A DNA stretch of 61,268 bases from a virus, in IMG/VR virus record IMGVR_UViG_3300036791_000423, positions 1 through 61,268 of that record. The stretch is one strand, 5' to 3'. A program made the position numbers and the translations under genes. The notes beneath the pieces were generated by a model. That model had not been told where the DNA came from. It ran no database searches and worked only from the letters and a program-made list of their open reading frames with translations. Shown in pieces: positions 22,770 through 30,190 of this stretch; within the stretch, counting starts at the first letter, position 1, and each line of letters starts with the position of its first letter.

Positions 22770-22818
22770 TATCTACGGACCGGCCTTTAATGGCCGGTCA
22801 AAGATGCACTTACGCATC
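22770..22818 (+). promoter_or_regulatory. Bistable leader, class A copy 4 (covarying)
   Basis: Outer stem TATCT (22770-22774) / AGATG (22802-22806) replaces CATCG / CGATG of copies 1 and 3 by a compensated change. The inner hairpin GACCGGCC (22778-22785) / GGCCGGTC (22792-22799) is fully re-paired with a different sequence. Hairpin GATGC-ACTTAC-GCATC (22803-22818) is unchanged. AAAAGGAACC follows. Confidence 0.75.
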
Positions 22819-22833
22819 AAAAGGAACCAAACC

Positions 22834-23547
22834 ATGTCAACACGAAAGGTAATAGGCGCGGCTCTGTCCGCGCTGGCTATAACGACGGGAGCGGCGCATG
22901 CCGCTAACATCACGGCAGAGCGTGATGGTTGTACCCCGAAAGACTGCTACGTCATCAAGGTTGACGGCGAGATCAAGCTTAACGATGAAAAAAAGTTTGA
23001 TGCCGTAATCAAGGCCAACAATATCAAGGTGGCCGTGGTTTATCTGGATAGTCCGGGTGGCAACATGCTGGCTGGCTTGTTAATGGGTCTATCTATCCAC
23101 GAGCACAATTTTGCAACGATGGTCTATTACGACACTCATTGCGTTAGCATGTGCTCAGCCATGTGGATGGCAGGCGGCAAGCGATATGCCACACCCACAT
23201 CCAAGATCGGTTTCCATCAGGTTTACACCTTGGATAGGCGTGGCCGGATGCATTCTGATGCAATGGGTACTGCAATGATGAAAAAATACTACGCGGAAAT
23301 TGGCGTGCCAAAACCGGCCGCAGACTTCCTCGTGGCGGCTGATCCAAACGATGTATACTGGCTCAACGGAGACCTCGCCGCTGGCTTTAAGATCGATGTG
23401 ACCACGCTCGATGACAAAAAAGAGGAGCCTAAAAAAGACCTTAGCAAGACCTGCATTCCCGGTGCGGTTGTATGTCCCGATCAAAGCGCCTCGGTCACCG
23501 TGCCCAAGGCCTTTGTCGAGAGCCTGATGACCAAGAAGCCACTCTAA
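22834..23547 (+). CDS. Secreted ClpP/SppA-fold protease-like protein
   Basis: 237 residues. A signal peptide (KVIGAALSALAITTGAAHA, predicted cut after AHA) is followed by a ClpP-crotonase-type domain like the periplasmic COG3904 group. It has VVYLDSPGGNMLAGL, then CVSMCSAMWMAGGKRYA (the usual serine nucleophile region) and KIGFHQVY (candidate histidine). The end carries a Lys/Glu linker and a disulfide-capable CIPGAVVC. It should act in the periplasm. In phages this could alter the envelope or degrade a host factor; inference. Followed by a strong terminator. Confidence 0.75.
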   Translation: MSTRKVIGAALSALAITTGAAHAANITAERDGCTPKDCYVIKVDGEIKLNDEKKFDAVIKANNIKVAVVYLDSPGGNMLAGLLMGLSIHEHNFATMVYYDTHCVSMCSAMWMAGGKRYATPTSKIGFHQVYTLDRRGRMHSDAMGTAMMKKYYAEIGVPKPAADFLVAADPNDVYWLNGDLAAGFKIDVTTLDDKKEEPKKDLSKTCIPGAVVCPDQSASVTVPKAFVESLMTKKPL

Positions 23548-23581
23548 CTTGATCTAATCAAGACACTAGATTATAAGACCC

Positions 23582-23613
23582 AAAAGGCCTCCGGATTTTC
23601 GGAGGCCTTTTTT
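23582..23613 (+). terminator. Intrinsic terminator
   Basis: 12-bp stem AAAAGGCCTCCG / CGGAGGCCTTTT with loop GATTTT and a run of six or more T. Ends the transcript of the protease-like gene. Confidence 0.9.
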
Positions 23614-23631
23614 GTTATGGGGGAGACCTAG

Positions 23632-23814
23632 TTGAAAGTCAAAATGCCAACCGACGATTTACTGATGGCCGCGCTATGCTGCGGTAACCAATGCCAGCAC
23701 CCGGATCGATGTCACCGTTATGACTTTGTGCTGGAATGCGTGCGCGTCAAGCAGTTGCTTGTCGAGATGACCAACAGTAACGGCGAACAACCCATAATCG
23801 AAAACCATCCTTGA
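23632..23814 (+). CDS. Small cysteine-rich protein, TTG start
   Basis: 60 residues. TTG at 23632 sits 7 nt after GGGGGAG and gives a better start than ATG at 23644. CCGNQCQHPDRCHRYDF includes several Cys and His, another probable zinc knuckle. Lies between a terminator and a class B leader, so it may have its own promoter. Confidence 0.55.
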   Translation: MKVKMPTDDLLMAALCCGNQCQHPDRCHRYDFVLECVRVKQLLVEMTNSNGEQPIIENHP

Positions 23815-23821
23815 CAAAGGA

Positions 23822-23875
23822 TTGTTCCCACGGAGCGGCTGATACGTCAGCCGCTTTAGGGAGCAATAATGCTCC
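23822..23875 (+). promoter_or_regulatory. Bistable leader, class B copy 2
   Basis: Outer stem TTGTTCCC (23822-23829) / GGGAGCAA (23859-23866), covarying with copy 1 (A-T to C-G at the inner pair). Inner 9-bp hairpin AGCGGCTGA / TCAGCCGCT. Alternative hairpin GGAGC-AATAAT-GCTCC (23860-23875), then AACAGGAGAAAG. Confidence 0.75.
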
Positions 23876-23890
23876 AACAGGAGAAAGAAA

Positions 23891-24265
23891 ATGAAGCATA
23901 TCGATATCCAAGAAATCATCGATGCTGTACCGCTTCGACCTGTGATGTCACGTCGTGACAAGCTATTGCGTTGGGCGCAATTGGTTGATCGGTGCCATAG
24001 CGACTTGGCGCTTTACCATGGCATCGAATATATGCGGCCATATGATCTCAACAACATCCGGCCATATGCTACCACAAGAAGTGCCTTTACGATTGCCATC
24101 ACAGACCCGACGTTCCAAGCCATGGGCCTGACGCTATCCAGCTCGTTGATTGACACCATGCGGTTCTTCGAACTATCGCAGGATCAACTTCATGGATTCT
24201 CCTGTGATTGCGGTGGCTATATCGACAATCACGAACAGGCCCGACGCATTGCGCATCTAGCCTGA
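23891..24265 (+). CDS. Hypothetical protein
   Basis: 124 residues. Helical core (RDKLLRWAQLVDRCHSDLAL; PTFQAMGLTLSSSLIDTMRF) with CDCGG near the end. No recognised domain. AGGAGAAAGAAA site. Confidence 0.65.
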   Translation: MKHIDIQEIIDAVPLRPVMSRRDKLLRWAQLVDRCHSDLALYHGIEYMRPYDLNNIRPYATTRSAFTIAITDPTFQAMGLTLSSSLIDTMRFFELSQDQLHGFSCDCGGYIDNHEQARRIAHLA

Positions 24266-24315
24266 CACTGATCCACCCATCGGCTGTCCCGATTAATTGA
24301 ACGCAGCCGACAACT

Positions 24316-24350
24316 GGCGGGAGGGCGCAAATGCCTCCCGCCGCTTTTTT
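24316..24350 (+). terminator. Intrinsic terminator
   Basis: GGCGGGAGG / CCTCCCGCC stem with loop GCGCAAATG, then GCTTTTTT. It ends about 20 nt before the ATG at 24372, so it either isolates or attenuates that gene. Confidence 0.85.
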
Positions 24351-24371
24351 GTAAACACAAAGGGAAATACC

Positions 24372-25079
24372 ATGGCACGAGCAAAGAAAACATTGTCCGC
24401 CGACGTAGTGCAGCTAACCCAAACCCAGCGAGCCGCAAAGCAAGCCGCTACACCAAAGCCTGAAACCAAGGTCGTGATCACGCCGCCCAAGCTGGCCACA
24501 GCCACTGTCACTATCATCGGCAAAGCTCCCTATCTGCAAAACCGCTTTTCATCCGACAATCGTGACAAGATGATGGAGGCGCAAAAGGCTGGTAGCGCGG
24601 CCAAGAAAACCCGCAAGGCCAAGGCACCCAAAGACTTTGAAAAGGTCTATCGCGGTTCAATGCATGTATCGCAGGATGGCTGGCACGGCATCCCTTGCAC
24701 TGCCTTACGGAACGCCATGATCGACGCGTGCCGCTTGACCGAGATGGACATGGTGCGCGCCAAGATGTGCATATTCATCGTCGAACAAGGCCGTGACAAG
24801 GAAAACCTCGAGCCGCTGGTAAAGATCGATGGTAAGCCGCAGATGCATATCGAACGTGTCAAGGTTGGTATGGGCAGCACCGACCTTGCCGCGCGTGCGA
24901 TGTTTGTCAAATGGTCCTCGACGTTTGAGATCACATGGGATGACGACGTATTCCATGCACAGGATATCATCAATCTATTGGCCCGTGCAGGCTGGCAAGT
25001 CGGCATCGGTGCCGGTAGACCATTCTCAAAAATGTCTGGTGGTACTGGCAAGGGGACCTTTGAGGTACGGCAGTCATGA
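24372..25079 (+). CDS. Conserved phage protein of unknown function
   Basis: 235 residues from the ATG at 24372 (AAAGGGAAATACC upstream). A Lys/Ala-rich N-terminus precedes beta-rich segments (ATATVTIIGKAPYLQNRF; GIPCTALRNAMIDACR; FEITWDDDVFHAQDIINLLA) and a Gly-rich end (GIGAGRPFSKMSGGTGKG). The order (strand, then PxxALRNAM helix, then glycine-rich GxGRPxS loop) reads like a conserved single domain, possibly nucleic-acid-binding, which I cannot name. It heads a four-gene overlap run to 25918. Confidence 0.7.
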   Translation: MARAKKTLSADVVQLTQTQRAAKQAATPKPETKVVITPPKLATATVTIIGKAPYLQNRFSSDNRDKMMEAQKAGSAAKKTRKAKAPKDFEKVYRGSMHVSQDGWHGIPCTALRNAMIDACRLTEMDMVRAKMCIFIVEQGRDKENLEPLVKIDGKPQMHIERVKVGMGSTDLAARAMFVKWSSTFEITWDDDVFHAQDIINLLARAGWQVGIGAGRPFSKMSGGTGKGTFEVRQS

Positions 25080-25363
25080 CCGCACACGACGAAGGCTTTA
25101 TTCCCGACGGTACGATGTGGCTGCAACCCAAAAATACGTTGCCGCGCATCGAGCAGCTATGGGCCATTGTATCGGTGGACGCCCAAGATGGTAACGAAGG
25201 CGTCTGCGCCGCCATGATCGGTGGCGTAATCATGCCGCTGATTGCCGCTGACGAAAAGCGGCTCGAACAGATTGTGCCGATTGCGAAAGAAGTCGCGGCC
25301 GAGACCGGCACAAAGTTTAAGCTGGTAAGGTTTAGCAATCGCGAGGAGGTATCGGACATATGA
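25076..25363 (+). CDS. Hypothetical protein
   Basis: 95 residues, ATGA-coupled both sides. Beta-rich with QLWAIVSVDAQDGNEGVCAA and TKFKLVRFSNREEV. No known family. Confidence 0.65.
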   Translation: MTAHDEGFIPDGTMWLQPKNTLPRIEQLWAIVSVDAQDGNEGVCAAMIGGVIMPLIAADEKRLEQIVPIAKEVAAETGTKFKLVRFSNREEVSDI

Positions 25364-25803
25364 GTATCGAAAAGGAACTACTTGGCTTGATGAACGCCGA
25401 AGGCCTGATCGTGGCCGAGGCAGCCGAAAAGTGGGCGGCGAGTCATCGGCAATCGGACCTTGCCAAACAATTGGAATGGGACAACCGGGTAGCTGGCAAG
25501 CAATACCGGATCAATCAAGTAAGGCAATTGATCGTAAGCCTAAAGATCACAATGGGCAACGGTACCAAGCGGTTCTATTCGCTGTCCATCGATCGCGGTA
25601 ACAAGAAAGGCGGTGGCTATCGCGATATCGGCGATATCATGAAGTCCAAGACACTTTACGATATATTGCTTCAGGATGCACTTAACGATTTGCAGCGCAT
25701 GCAGGAGCAGTATGAACGCTTGCGCGAGCTGCAACCGATATGGAAGGAGGCCGAGAGGATCAGGAAACGAAAAAAGACCAAGGAGGACCGCGCCAATGTT
25801 TAG
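25360..25803 (+). CDS. Hypothetical protein with basic coiled-coil end
   Basis: 147 residues. N-terminal helices, a short basic middle (RFYSLSIDRGNKKGGGYRDI), then a long coiled-coil (DALNDLQRMQEQYERLRELQ) with a Lys/Arg end (RIRKRKKTKEDR). Likely nucleic-acid-associated. Overlaps both neighbours. Confidence 0.65.
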   Translation: MSIEKELLGLMNAEGLIVAEAAEKWAASHRQSDLAKQLEWDNRVAGKQYRINQVRQLIVSLKITMGNGTKRFYSLSIDRGNKKGGGYRDIGDIMKSKTLYDILLQDALNDLQRMQEQYERLRELQPIWKEAERIRKRKKTKEDRANV

Positions 25804-25918
25804 ACGCTGGTGCTGTTTCTGGTTCCATTATCCTTTCTATCAGGTAACCAGAACCGATGTCTGCACAACGCAAATGCATTGCAGCTATTGCGATCGTAGC
25901 TGGATTGTCTTGCACTAG
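25796..25918 (+). CDS. Small Cys/Trp-rich zinc-type protein
   Basis: 40 residues (starts MFRRWCCFWFHYPFYQVTRT). Later CSYC gives a possible zinc pair with the N-terminal CC. AAGGAGG lies upstream. Last gene of the plus arm; the pentamer array begins at its stop codon. Confidence 0.6.
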   Translation: MFRRWCCFWFHYPFYQVTRTDVCTTQMHCSYCDRSWIVLH

Positions 25919-27180
25919 GCAGGCATAGCAGTTCTTTGCCGAGCTGAGCTGTGATTAGTCTAGCAAAGCGGAGCTGAACATAGCCCAGCAGGCAAAGCGG
26001 AGCAACTCAGGGCCACTCGTCACCGAGCTTAGCCTAACCCTGCTCGCCCGTACCCTGCACATCGTGTCAGCGCTTAGCAGTGCAGGCCAAGCTCTCCATA
26101 GCTAAGCCGAGCTTGGTACTGGCGGTGCGCAGTAAAGCAGGCTAAGCTAAGCGAAGCCACATGGAGCAAAGCCCAGCACAGCAGGCAAAGCCAATCAGTG
26201 CAAAGCGGAGCGGTGCGGTGTCAAGCTTGGCTTAGCGGGCAGAGCTTACCTAGGCTGACAACGGCGAAGCGGTGCAAGGCAGGCATGGCATGGCATGGCA
26301 TGGCGTAGACGGTCCTTGCGATCTATGTGCGTGGCCCGGCTAGGCAGGCCAAGCCAAGCATAGTATACCAAGCTTAGCGTAACCGAGCAGAGCAGGCCGT
26401 GCATGGCACAGCCGATCTTGTCCGTGCATAGTCGAATCAAAGCGATGACCAGCGGAACTTGGACCGGCAAAGCAGGCGCAGCAAATCCAAGCGGAGCCTG
26501 TTACATCGTAGCGAACTGAAGCCTAGCATGGCAGGCGAAACTGAACAAAGCGCAGTCCAACCCGGCGGTGCTGAGCGTCTCTGACCACAACTGAGCGCGA
26601 CACGGCACAGCAGGCAAAGCACTTTACGGCTTAGCGTAGCTTGACGTTACACTGTCCTGCCGAACCGTCCTGAGCAGAGCAGGCTATGTGATGATATGCG
26701 AAGCGTTTCGATGCGAAGCGGATCGTGGCTAAGCAGGCCAAGCGAACCACAGCAGATCGTAGCCCAAGATGCATAGTGAAGCCGCTCACTGTTAAGAACG
26801 GCCGAGCTAGGTATAGCAAGACGAAGCCAACCGCTGCGAAGCGATGCATAGCAGGCATGGCATAGCTTCACTAGTCAGAGCGTAGCGTGGCCGATCTCTG
26901 CAAGCCGGACCAAAGCAAAGCTGGCCCAGCAGAACAAGTCCCGGCCCTGTCGTGCTGATCAGTGTACTGCCCGACAAATTCGAGCGAGACCGGGCAATGC
27001 GCAGCAGGCCAAGCTAAACTTAGTAGTGCTTGATCTGGCAGTGCTTGGCAAAGCAGGCACGGCAATGCAAGGTCGCGCCGAGCCCGATCAGGCCCATCGT
27101 GGCCCAGCCTAGCTCAGCAGGCATGGCACAGCTCCGCATCCAGTACAAAGCGAAGCGAAGCTTGTCATCGCAGCGCAATG
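25919..27180. repeat. GCAG/GCNNN pentamer-phased array, left block
   Basis: No convincing gene. GCAGGC occurs exactly at 25919, 25988, 26082, 26137, 26181, 26279, 26344, 26392, 26472, 26531, 26610, 26679, 26733, 26851, 27004, 27053 and 27117. Between these markers the sequence reads as successive five-base units that mostly begin with GC (GCTAA, GCGAA, GCAAA, GCCCA ...). Each marker contributes a four-base unit GCAG that resets the phase, so spacings are typically 4+5n. A degenerate marker GCGGGC at 26235 splits the 98-nt gap into 54 and 44. GCATG is repeated four times at 26283. Confidence 0.85.
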
Positions 27181-27190
27181 CTGGCATATT
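27162..27190 (+). promoter_or_regulatory. Candidate promoter inside the array
   Basis: TTGTCA (27162-27167), 17-nt spacer, CATATT (27185-27190), 32 nt before the ATG at 27222. The spacing is good and the -10 box is weak. Confidence 0.35.
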
Positions 27191-27221
27191 AAACTTCAAG
27201 CGACCAAAGCAAGGGAGCACC

Positions 27222-27395
27222 ATGATGAAATACAAATTATTTGTCGTCTTGGCGTTGTTCTCCGCAATATGCTTGATCACTGGTTACATGCTATCACGAG
27301 ACCAAATGTCGGCGTGGGCACTGCTGGCTTTTATACTCAGCAGTTGGTTCGCGCTGTCATTTGGTTTTATGGTTGGATTGTTTGGTGCAAGGTAA
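27222..27395 (+). CDS. Small two-pass membrane protein inside the array
   Basis: 57 residues, MMKYKLFVVLALFSAICLIT as first membrane helix and ALLAFILSSWFALSFGFMVG as second, short charged turn (RDQMSA) between. AAGGGAGCACC precedes the ATG. The array repeats stop about 100 nt before it and resume 2 nt after its stop. It is the only credible gene in 25919-28520. It resembles holin-like or immunity-type small phage membrane proteins, without a specific match. Confidence 0.6.
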   Translation: MMKYKLFVVLALFSAICLITGYMLSRDQMSAWALLAFILSSWFALSFGFMVGLFGAR

Positions 27396-27396
27396 A

Positions 27397-28517
27397 GCAG
27401 GCTTGGCATAGCGGAGTGACGTTGAGCATAGTCAAGCGAAGCAGGCAATACAGTGCTAAGCTCGGCTGACTATGCTATGACCAGCGAAGCAGGCAGTGCA
27501 TAACCTAGCGACACCCGGCGTGGCAAAGCGCTATCAGCAAATCAATGCGTTGCAGGCTTAGCCTTCCAAGCCAAGCACGGATCATCACAGCGTAGTTATG
27601 CTCTGTCAAACCAAAGCAGGCCGAGCACTGCCCAGCATGCCTCGGCAAACATGGCGGTGCATATCCATGCTAAGCTGAGCAGGCTATGCGAAGCCACGTT
27701 GTTCTGTGCGGAGAGGAGCATGTCAAAGCACGGCTCGACCATGCAGGCGTAGCCCAGCTAGGCCGAGTGGAGCACGGCTTGGCGCATTCCTAGTTGAGCA
27801 AAGCTGAGCAGAGCTGGCGAGGCATTGCTAGGCTAAGCCTTGGCATCAAAGCACAGCAAGGCAATGCCTAGCAGGCCGAGCTTGGCTTAGCCGATTGGTG
27901 CGGTGCGCGGCATAGCGGAGCAGGCTAAGCTTGACAAATCCTAGCAAGACAGAGTCAAGCGGCGTCTGGTGGAGCCCAGCAAGGCAAGCAATGCGGTGCT
28001 TTCCGGAGCGCTGCAAAGCCCGATAGGTCTCAGCGATGCAGGCGAAGCGGAACGCTGCCAAGCTTTGCCAGACATTGCGACGCGTAGCAGGCACAGCCTT
28101 GCTAAGCGAATCCCGGCACTAACCAGCCTAGCACAGCAGGCCCAGCCCAGCGTACCGAATCGTTGCCCGGTGCTGCATACCAGTGTTCTGCAAAGCGAAG
28201 CTATACAAAGCAGGCATAGCCAAGTTGCACGCACCATTGCTGTGTTCAGCACACATATCGTAGCAAAGCAGGCTCCGCAGTTAAGCGCCTTCGGCATTGT
28301 AAAGCTCTGCATGACCTAATCCAAGCGGTGCAGTGCCCAGCGGAGCAGGCTAAGCCAAATCGCTCGAGACTAAGCAAAGCTTGCCGGAGCACAGATGAGC
28401 GAAGCTGTGCAGGCGTAGCGAAGCGCGATATAGTAAAGGGTGCTTTGCCGAACGGCGCAATGCCGAGCAGGCTAAGCGAAGCGTACAAAAAGCCTAGCTT
28501 AACACTGCTTAGCAGGC
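27397..28517. repeat. GCAG/GCNNN pentamer-phased array, right block
   Basis: Exact GCAGGC at 27397, 27441, 27489, 27552, 27616, 27679, 27743, 27871, 27920, 28038, 28087, 28136, 28210, 28268, 28345, 28409, 28467 and 28512. From 27489 to 27871 the markers recur every 63-65 nt, counting a degenerate GCAGAGC at 27808. 28038-28087-28136 are exactly 49 apart. Several segments are fully in phase, for example 27679-27743 (8 of 12 units begin GC) and 28038-28136 (14 of 18). Apparent ORFs here have no ribosome sites and are phase artefacts. Confidence 0.85.
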
Positions 28518-28520
28518 ACA

Positions 28521-28555
28521 AAAAAGGCGTTGGACCGGGAGGCTGGCCCAACGCC
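28521..28555 (-). terminator. Intrinsic terminator of the late operon
   Basis: On the minus strand, GGCGTTGG / CCAACGCC stem followed by TTTTTT. It ends the long minus transcript 24 nt after the last gene and immediately before the array, so late RNA should not enter the array. On the plus strand there is no U-tract, so early transcripts could pass through. Confidence 0.85.
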
Positions 28556-28578
28556 AAGTTTACAACAGGAGAAAGCTA

Positions 28579-28749
28579 CTACCGCAGCCTATCGCACTGG
28601 CGTTCAAACGAAGCAGCGTACATTTGAACACCAGCCGCGATTCCGTATAAGAAGACTGCCTGCCATTGCAGCACCGCGCGTTGCCAAGCAAGTGGTAAGC
28701 TGTCTTCGGTTATTTGATTATTACTGACAAGCTTTAGACTAGCACCCAT
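28579..28749 (-). CDS. Small membrane-associated protein
   Basis: 56 residues from the ATG at 28749 (AAAGGATGCTG upstream). LAWQRAVLQWQAVFLYGIAA is a hydrophobic, aromatic helix that could span or lie on the membrane; charged C-terminus (ASFERQCDRLR). Last gene of the late operon, next to the lysis genes, so a spanin or holin-accessory role is possible. Confidence 0.55.
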   Translation of the reverse strand: MGASLKLVSNNQITEDSLPLAWQRAVLQWQAVFLYGIAAGVQMYAASFERQCDRLR

Positions 28750-28814
28750 GTCAGCATCCTTTGCATATGTTCGGTGGTGGTGGTTCCGCCGGTGGCAGTG
28801 CAGGGAATTGGCTG

Positions 28815-29057
28815 CTATGGTCGAATGGCGTGAAAGGGAGGTCCGGCTCCTACCAGACAACCAAGTAAGCCGAAGATCAAATATACAATCATGATGGCGA
28901 CTATCGCCCACAGAATTATCATGATGATTTGACCGACAATTGGAGATACAAGACCGCTCAGAAACGGCACTAGTAGCTTGATGCAAGCAACGATTGCTCC
29001 AACTATGATCACCCAAATGATCAATTGCTCCAGAAACCCAAGAGTAAAACACGCCAT
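28815..29057 (-). CDS. Small membrane protein, holin candidate
   Basis: 80 residues with at least two membrane helices (LIIWVIIVGAIVACIKLLV; GQIIMIILWAIVAIMIVYLI) and a Gly/Pro end. GGGAGAAAAGCC before the ATG. Directly downstream of the amidase gene, the classical place for a holin. No sequence signature proves it. Confidence 0.6.
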   Translation of the reverse strand: MACFTLGFLEQLIIWVIIVGAIVACIKLLVPFLSGLVSPIVGQIIMIILWAIVAIMIVYLIFGLLGCLVGAGPPFHAIRP

Positions 29058-29068
29058 GGCTTTTCTCC

Positions 29069-30190
29069 CTATTCAAACTTCCAGTCTACTTGCCCCATGC
29101 CGTCGATATCCAAAAGCTTGGCCAGCGCTGGCGATAGATCGATACCGGCACCATTGGTTGTTTCGCCCTGCATATCGGTTCCGCTTTCTGCCTGCGGCCG
29201 TTTGCCGGTTTGCCAATATGGATCATCGGTATTCCATGGTCCAACATCTTCGATAGTTGCTAATACGCTGACGCCAGCACTGTTGAACACCCGGACATTT
29301 GGCCGCTCGCCTTCAATGCGATCAGGCAATGCGACATAGAGATCGGTGTCGTTGAGCACCTTGTTCTCGTCGTAGGCGCTGACGTTGTAGTCGCTTGCGC
29401 CGCCGAATACAGTTGCGGTTATGCCGCATTGGTTGGCGGGAATGATTGGCGCGTTGTGAAAATCCTGACCGTTGATCGAAACAGTCACATCACCTTGCAT
29501 CTTGATTTTTAGATTGATGACATTAAGACAGCGTGTATCGCCACTGATCGGCTGGCCATTGATGATGACCGATATATCGCCCCTGACTGATCCGAGGATA
29601 TCAACCCGATTGTCACCGCTTAATTCAGGTGGCGGTTCTGGCTCGACATCGGGCGGCGGGAGATCGGCTATCTCCTTACCGCTGATCACTGACGCGATAG
29701 CCGAACAAATCTCATCAAACTTCTGGCGGTATAGATCGGCATCGGTAGATGAATCGACGAAACAAGTTTCGATCAGGATTGCCGGTTCTTCAGTATTGTT
29801 TAAAAAATAAAGATCACTGCGATACTTAGGTCCGCGATCAGTCAGATTACCGGCGTTTGCGATGGCTTCAGACAATGTCTCAGCCAAGTCTCCTTGCGTG
29901 ACGTAAAGTACTTCGCAACCCATCGGTTTTGATGTAGTCTCATAGGCGTTAAAATGCACAGATATGTCGAGATCGCGTTCTTCTGAATTATGGTAATCGA
30001 CAATGGTCTCCAGATTTTCGCTTTGCGTGGTCGATATGTCATCATGAAAAGTCTTGACACCGAGGCCATGCCGCAACAGCAGATCGGCCACCGTCTCGAC
30101 GACCAATCGCGCTTCATCGACTTCATCCAGATAGCCACTAGCACCGCGGATATGTTTTCCATGTCCAGAAGAAATGACGATTTTGCTCAT
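29069..30190 (-). CDS. N-acetylmuramoyl-L-alanine amidase (endolysin)
   Basis: 373 residues. N-terminal about 170 form an Amidase_3 domain, a zinc enzyme cutting the amide bond between muramic acid and the stem peptide. SSGHGKHIRGASG (zinc His), DEARLV (acidic partner), ISVHFNAYE (zinc His), ILIETCF (catalytic Glu) are all present. A Pro-rich linker (DLPPPDVEPEPPPEL) leads to a beta-rich C-terminal region (DISVIINGQPI; VTVSINGQDF) and a RlpA/double-psi-like stretch (GPWNTDDPYWQTGKRP). The C-terminus may bind the wall. GAGGAAAGTAA site. Confidence 0.88.
   Translation of the reverse strand: MSKIVISSGHGKHIRGASGYLDEVDEARLVVETVADLLLRHGLGVKTFHDDISTTQSENLETIVDYHNSEERDLDISVHFNAYETTSKPMGCEVLYVTQGDLAETLSEAIANAGNLTDRGPKYRSDLYFLNNTEEPAILIETCFVDSSTDADLYRQKFDEICSAIASVISGKEIADLPPPDVEPEPPPELSGDNRVDILGSVRGDISVIINGQPISGDTRCLNVINLKIKMQGDVTVSINGQDFHNAPIIPANQCGITATVFGGASDYNVSAYDENKVLNDTDLYVALPDRIEGERPNVRVFNSAGVSVLATIEDVGPWNTDDPYWQTGKRPQAESGTDMQGETTNGAGIDLSPALAKLLDIDGMGQVDWKFE

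Noticed and set aside
25919-28517. CRISPR array
   Set aside because: The repeated word is only six bases, spacings vary from 44 to over 90, and flanking sequence is itself phased; no cas genes.
27969-28627. ORFs in the array (27969-28319, 28328-28627, 27941-28312 minus and others)
   Set aside because: No ribosome sites, Ala/Ser/Leu-rich composition that follows from AGC-type pentamers, and frames are broken by phase shifts.
28750-29076. Upstream part of a 165-residue minus ORF (28579-29076)
   Set aside because: It overlaps the membrane-protein gene in another frame and has protein-unlike composition; only the part from ATG 28749 is kept.
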